Source: an uncultured Eggerthellaceae bacterium
Lineage (GTDB): Bacteria; Actinomycetota; Coriobacteriia; Coriobacteriales; Eggerthellaceae
Length of the DNA stretch: 19,184 nucleotides
Direction of reading: 5' to 3'
NCBI GenBank assembly: GCA_934623455.1
Contig: CAKTVK010000034.1
Location: 1 to 19,184 of the forward strand
Shown: positions 15,928 through 19,184 of the stretch, one piece after another
Numbering within the stretch: the first letter of the stretch is position 1
Layout of the letters: each line of letters starts with the position of its first letter
The notes under the pieces: model-generated
Told to the model about the DNA's origin: nothing
Databases searched by the model: none
What the model saw: the letters and a program-made list of their open reading frames with translations, nothing else
Program-made: the position numbers and the translations under genes

Positions 15928-16698
15928 ATGAAACGTAAACCCATGATGGCGGGCAACTGGAAGATGAACAACACCATCTCCGAGGCCGTTGTGCTCACAC
16001 AGCAAATTTGCAACCGTTTCGAGAAGGATTGGGCGGATTCTGTGGATGTGGTGCTTTGCCCTCCGTTCCTTGATTTGAAACCGGCTTGGACGGTCATCGA
16101 TTTCGAGGATCTTCCTATTTCCGTGGGCGCGCAGAACTGCTATTGGCAGGAATCGGGCGCTTACACGGGCGAGATTTCCGTGCCCATGCTCAAAGAGGCG
16201 GGCTGCGATTATTGCATTATCGGCCATTCGGAGCGCCGCACGCTGTTCGGTGAGACGAACGAGGGCGTGAACAAGAAGGCAAAGGTGCTTCTTGCAGCAA
16301 GGCTCTCACCGATTATCTGCGTGGGCGAATCGCTTGCCGTGCGTGATGAAGGTTCCACGCTTGATTTCGTGTGCGCCCAGGTCAAAGCTGCATTTGCAGG
16401 CATCGATGAGCTTGATGCGAAGAATTGCGTTGTTGCCTACGAGCCCATTTGGGCTATTGGCACGGGTCGCACGGCAACGCCCGAGCAAGCGCAGGAAGTA
16501 TGCGCTGCCATTCGCGCGACGCTTGCCGAGCTGTACGGAGCCGATATTGCGAAGTCCATGCGCGTGCTGTACGGCGGTTCCATGAACGAAGGAAACGTTG
16601 AGGGTCTTCTTGCCATGGAAGATATCGATGGCGGCTTGATTGGCGGTGCCGCATTGAAAGCAGAAAGCTTCATTGCGCTTATCAAGGCTTGCTTGTAG
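15928..16698 (+). CDS. tpiA: triosephosphate isomerase
   Basis: The enzyme interconverts dihydroxyacetone phosphate and glyceraldehyde-3-phosphate. The 256-residue protein is a standard TIM barrel with Lys12 in GNWKMN (9-14), electrophile His100 in IIGHSERR, catalytic base Glu172 in YEPIWAIGTG, and the phosphate-binding loops YGGSM and IGGAAL near the end. ATG 15928 follows AGGAG by 4 nt and gives the family N-terminus; the longer open frame upstream overlaps the pgk stop and is not supported by a ribosome site. It lies in the glycolytic run, 75 bp before gpmI. Confidence 0.98.
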   Translation: MKRKPMMAGNWKMNNTISEAVVLTQQICNRFEKDWADSVDVVLCPPFLDLKPAWTVIDFEDLPISVGAQNCYWQESGAYTGEISVPMLKEAGCDYCIIGHSERRTLFGETNEGVNKKAKVLLAARLSPIICVGESLAVRDEGSTLDFVCAQVKAAFAGIDELDAKNCVVAYEPIWAIGTGRTATPEQAQEVCAAIRATLAELYGADIAKSMRVLYGGSMNEGNVEGLLAMEDIDGGLIGGAALKAESFIALIKACL

Positions 16699-16773
16699 TT
16701 GTTTGTAGTCGCTTGCGCTGGCTGGTGGAAACCGCGCTGGTTCGCGAGCTTAGAATGAGAAAAGGTACGTTCT

Positions 16774-18324
16774 ATGACAACGTGTGAAGGTCGCCCGTGC
16801 GCCCTTATCATTATGGATGGCTTCGGTTTGGCGGCACCAGGCAGCGGGAATGCAATCTCCCTTGCGGCAACGCCGGTGCTTGATGATATATTTGCCACCT
16901 GCCCGAAAACGCAGCTTTTAGCTTCAGGGGAAGCCGTTGGTCTTCCTGCTGGTCAGATGGGTAATTCCGAAGTGGGGCACTTGAACATCGGTGCGGGCCG
17001 CGTTGTCTACCAAGAGCTGACGCGCATCAACCGCGCATGTCGCTCGGGCGAGGTCAAGCAAAATCCTGTGCTGTGTCAGGCGTTTTCATCTGCCGCAAGC
17101 AACGGTGGCGTGGTTCATTTCATGGGGCTTCTTTCCGACGGCGGCGTTCATTCGAGCAACGAGCATTTGTATGCCCTGGTTGCCATGGCGTGCGAACAGC
17201 AGGTACCCGCGGTGCACATCCATTGCTTCATGGACGGCCGCGATGTTCCGCCTTCAAGCGGCAAGGGCTACATCGAGCAGCTGGAAGCGGAGCTCGAGCG
17301 CCTGCGCAGCGTATATCCGCAGACAAAGCTTGCAATTTCTACTGTTTCGGGTCGTTACTACGCAATGGATCGCGATAATCGCTGGGATCGTGTGGAACGT
17401 GCTTACCGTGCGATTGTCGGTGGTGCCCCTTGCGTTGAGGTAAGTGCTGTTCAGGCAATGCAAGACTCTTACGATGCGGGTGTCACGGACGAGTTCGTTG
17501 AACCCGTGTCGTTGGACGGTTGCGGCGTGCATGAGGGCGATGCGGTGATGTTTTTCAACTTCCGCCCCGACCGCGCGCGCGAGCTTACGCGTGCGTTTGT
17601 CGATGACGACTTCAGCAGTTTCCCGCGCGGCGAAAAAGTGCAAGTCTCCTATGTGTGCTTGACGGAATACGACGCAACCATCAATGCGCCGGTGGCTTTC
17701 CCGAAGGAATTTCCAGCAAATGTGTTGGCGGATGTTTTGGCGCAGCAGGGTTTGCGCCAGTTCCACATTGCGGAAACCGAGAAATACGCCCATGTGACGT
17801 TCTTCCTGAATGGCGGTATTGAAGAGCCCAAGGTGGGGGAGGAGCGCGTTTTAATCAAGAGCCCTGCGGTGGCAACATATGACTTGCAGCCGCAGATGAG
17901 CGCGTATCCGGTCACCGAGGCGCTTACGGAGGCGATCCTTAATGATAAAGCTGATTTCTACGTGGTGAATTTCGCGAATTGCGACATGGTGGGCCATACC
18001 GGCGTGATTTCCGCTGCTCAGCAGGCCGTCGAGGCGGTAGATGAATGTGTGGGACGCGTGCTGCGCGCTTTGAAGGCTAAGGGCGGCACTTGTCTTTTGA
18101 CCGCCGATCACGGCAACGCCGATCAGATGGTTGCCGAAGATGGATCGCCCCATACGGCGCATACCACAGCTCCTGTGCCTCTCGCGCTTATTGATTATTC
18201 GGAGCGGGGTTTTTCGCTGGAAAACAGGGAAGGGGCGCTTTGCGATATCGCACCCACGCTGTTGGATATTATGGCAATTCCCCAACCTGCGGAAATGACA
18301 GGGAAATCGCTTCTTGCGCGATAG
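16774..18324 (+). CDS. gpmI: 2,3-bisphosphoglycerate-independent phosphoglycerate mutase
   Basis: GpmI interconverts 3- and 2-phosphoglycerate with two Mn ions and a phosphoserine intermediate, in the alkaline phosphatase fold. The 516-residue protein shows metal-ligand Asp15 (LIIMDGFG), nucleophile Ser65 in MGNSEVGHLNIGAGR, FMDGRDVPP, RYYAMDRDNRWDR, FNFRPDRARE, ETEKYAHVTFFLNGG, DMVGHTG, LTADHGNADQM and HTAHTTAPVP. Length is normal. ATG 16774 follows AAAAGG at 8 nt. A TAGAAT at 16751-16756 could be a -10, but it would put the start of transcription inside the ribosome site and no -35 is seen, so readthrough from tpiA is more likely. Its place between tpiA and secG differs from classical Actinobacteria, where secG follows tpiA directly. 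Confidence 0.97.
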   Translation: MTTCEGRPCALIIMDGFGLAAPGSGNAISLAATPVLDDIFATCPKTQLLASGEAVGLPAGQMGNSEVGHLNIGAGRVVYQELTRINRACRSGEVKQNPVLCQAFSSAASNGGVVHFMGLLSDGGVHSSNEHLYALVAMACEQQVPAVHIHCFMDGRDVPPSSGKGYIEQLEAELERLRSVYPQTKLAISTVSGRYYAMDRDNRWDRVERAYRAIVGGAPCVEVSAVQAMQDSYDAGVTDEFVEPVSLDGCGVHEGDAVMFFNFRPDRARELTRAFVDDDFSSFPRGEKVQVSYVCLTEYDATINAPVAFPKEFPANVLADVLAQQGLRQFHIAETEKYAHVTFFLNGGIEEPKVGEERVLIKSPAVATYDLQPQMSAYPVTEALTEAILNDKADFYVVNFANCDMVGHTGVISAAQQAVEAVDECVGRVLRALKAKGGTCLLTADHGNADQMVAEDGSPHTAHTTAPVPLALIDYSERGFSLENREGALCDIAPTLLDIMAIPQPAEMTGKSLLAR

Positions 18325-18342
18325 TCCTGTTTCCTTTATAAT
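18314..18342 (+). promoter_or_regulatory. secG promoter inside the end of gpmI
   Basis: TTGCGC (18314-18319) and a perfect TATAAT (18337-18342) are 17 bp apart, the optimal spacing. The -35 overlaps the last codons of gpmI. Transcription would start near 18349 and give secG a ~37-nt leader with the ribosome site AAGAAGG (18373-18379). Confidence 0.65.
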
Positions 18343-18385
18343 TCATAAACTACATTTGCTTATTCGACGGTAAAGAAGGTTTGTC

Positions 18386-18637
18386 TTGACGGCTTTAATG
18401 ATTATTTTGACGGTGTTGCTGATTGTATCCGGCGCTGGTCTGATCGTTTTCATCTTGCTGCATTCCGGCAAGGGAACGGGTCTTTCCGATATGATTTCCG
18501 CGGCGGTGTACAACACTTCCACGGGCACTTCGATTGTAGAGAAGAACCTTGATCGCATCACGATTGTTCTTGCGATTGTTTTCATGGTAACCCTGATTGC
18601 TATGATGGTCATTTGGCCGCACGGTTCTATCGCTTAA
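18386..18637 (+). CDS. secG: preprotein translocase subunit SecG
   Basis: SecG is the small non-essential membrane subunit of the SecYEG channel. The 83-residue protein has two hydrophobic segments (about 3-24, MIILTVLLIVSGAGLIVFIL; and about 56-77, ITIVLAIVFMVTLIAMMVIW) joined by a loop with the family feature LLHSGKGTGLSD followed by a Thr/Ser-rich stretch. The start is TTG 18386, 6 nt after AAGAAGG; the ATG at 18398 is 18 nt from that site and would cut into the first membrane segment. Position after the glycolytic genes is the usual actinobacterial one. The tRNA-Leu gene follows after 66 bp with no terminator between. Confidence 0.95.
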   Translation: MTALMIILTVLLIVSGAGLIVFILLHSGKGTGLSDMISAAVYNTSTGTSIVEKNLDRITIVLAIVFMVTLIAMMVIWPHGSIA

Positions 18638-18657
18638 AGAGTGCTCAAAAAAATCTC

Positions 18658-18698
18658 TTGCAACTTGTGAGTGTTCTGATAAACTATGCAACGTTGCA
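18658..18698 (+). promoter_or_regulatory. tRNA-Leu promoter with a 12-bp palindrome at the predicted start
   Basis: TTGCAA (18658-18663) and TAAACT (18680-18685) are 16 bp apart, and a TG one base before the -10 makes it extended (TGATAAACT). A perfect palindrome TGCAACGTTGCA (18687-18698) lies at the expected transcription start, 5 bp before the mature tRNA; its half TTGCAA repeats the -35. Confidence 0.55.
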
Positions 18699-18703
18699 AA
18701 TTC

Positions 18704-18790
18704 GTCGGAGTGGTGGAACGGCAGACACGCTAGCTTGAGGTGCTAGTGCCCGGATTGGGCGTGCGGGTTCAAATCCCGCCTTCGACACCA
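18704..18790 (+). tRNA. tRNA-Leu, anticodon GAG
   Basis: A complete 87-nt class II tRNA. The acceptor stem GTCGGAG pairs with CTTCGAC (one G-T), D stem GTG/CAC, anticodon stem CTAGC/GCTAG with loop TTGAGGT holding GAG at 18737-18739, a long variable arm of 16 nt, T arm GCGGG-TTCAAAT-CCCGC, discriminator A and an encoded CCA (18788-18790). It reads CUC and CUU. The long variable arm and A73 fit leucine. Confidence 0.97.
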
Positions 18791-18798
18791 GTAAATTC

Positions 18799-18826
18799 AA
18801 GAGAGGGCTTCGGCTCTCTCTTTTTT
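18799..18826 (+). terminator. intrinsic terminator with UUCG tetraloop after tRNA-Leu
   Basis: An 8-bp stem (GAGAGGGC, 18801-18808, with GCTCTCTC, 18813-18820, one G-T) closes a TTCG loop in a C-G context, the very stable cUUCGg form, followed by TTTTTT (18821-18826). Two A upstream can pair with the first T residues. It would end both the tRNA transcript and any readthrough from the glycolysis-secG unit. Confidence 0.93.
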
Positions 18827-18830
18827 GCAT

Positions 18831-19184
18831 TTTGGCGGAGTTTGCTTGTGCGCAGGATAGAGCGTTTTCGATTCAAGCGGTTTGCGGGGGTGTCTGTCTG
18901 ACATTCGGTGCTTCGTGGGGAAGGGAAGCATGCTGAGACGCTCTGAGAGCCCATATTTGGGGTGCTTTTAGCCAATGCTGTTTCGAGCTGTTGTCATTTG
19001 GAGATTATGGGTCGTGCTGAAGCTTAGGGCGCGTTGGACTCAGATTGTTTGTTTTGTTCCGTACTCTACTTTGTTCGAGCGAATCTTGATCTGGCGTCCA
19101 TTGTTGGCGTGAGCGTCAAAAATTAGGCGTCTTAACAGCGCAATCGTCTTGGATCACAATCCTCTCATCGACAAGATGGGAGGA
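18831..19184. other. 354-bp stretch without a supported gene
   Basis: No frame on either strand shows a convincing coding region; the only open frame of note (- strand, 18769-18975) runs into the tRNA and resembles nothing. A weak 6-bp hairpin (TGCTTC/GAAGCA, 18909-18930, 10-nt loop) is present. The last bases (19178-19184, GGGAGGA) look like a strong ribosome-binding site, so this is probably the upstream region of a gene beginning just past the edge. I found no clear promoter for it. Confidence 0.6.

Noticed and set aside
14676..16097. Long antisense frames opposite pgk and tpiA (473 and 298 codons)
   Set aside because: They overlap well-defined enzymes, have no family motifs, and are rich in Arg/His/Cys as typical of shadow frames.
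18769..18975. 68-codon minus-strand frame downstream of the tRNA
   Set aside because: It overlaps the tRNA 3' end and the terminator and has no recognisable features.
18762..19184. Integration site (att) or mobile element at the tRNA-Leu 3' end
   Set aside because: I found no repeat of the tRNA 3' end downstream and no integrase nearby; the xer gene at 2310 is a housekeeping type.

Overview
The window is a dense block of bacterial core genes: 14 protein genes (the first cut by the left edge), one tRNA gene and short intergenic regions. The order uvrC-rapZ-yvcK-whiA-gap-pgk-tpiA-secG is the classic actinobacterial one. The rest does not fit Streptomyces or Mycobacterium: GC looks only moderate, trmFO is present in a dprA-trmFO-xerC run, and a phosphoglycerate mutase gene (gpmI) sits inside the glycolytic cluster. 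Together these suggest a low- to mid-GC member of the Coriobacteriia (Eggerthellaceae or Coriobacteriaceae). That placement is inferred from gene order and motifs, not from a search.

Layout. 1-3311 (+) carries dprA (3' part), trmFO and a xerC-type recombinase: DNA processing, tRNA U54 methylation and chromosome dimer resolution. 3520-6408 (+) is uvrA, behind its own promoter with a LexA-like box. A bidirectional terminator separates it from convergent gdhA (6586-7941, -). The 278-bp gdhA/uvrC divergent region holds a perfect 12-bp inverted repeat. 8220-13478 (+) is the tightly packed unit uvrC-rapZ-yvcK-whiA, with overlapping or nearly touching genes: excision repair, amino-sugar/cell-wall precursor control and a WhiA regulator. 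13608-18324 (+) is a lower-glycolysis cluster gap-pgk-tpiA-gpmI, followed by secG (Sec translocon) and tRNA-Leu(GAG) with a strong UUCG-loop terminator. The last 355 bp hold no gene I can support, but end in a Shine-Dalgarno-like sequence, so another gene probably starts just beyond the right edge.

How the genes work together. uvrA and uvrC are both here, but uvrB is not, and the two appear to be controlled separately: uvrA by an SOS-type operator, uvrC by an extended -10 promoter that seems to give a leaderless mRNA. RapZ and YvcK families both act on hexosamine/cell-wall precursor supply and sit next to the glycolytic genes that feed it. A hairpin with a T tract between gap and pgk may lower expression of the downstream genes.

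I see no mobile element, CRISPR array, prophage, defence system or obviously new multi-gene system. The points most worth a second look are regulatory or protein-level: the inverted repeat at 8113-8147, the apparently leaderless trmFO and uvrC starts with identical promoter geometry, the LexA-like box at uvrA, and a UvrC with an N-terminal 8-residue repeat and a rearranged Fe-S cysteine region.
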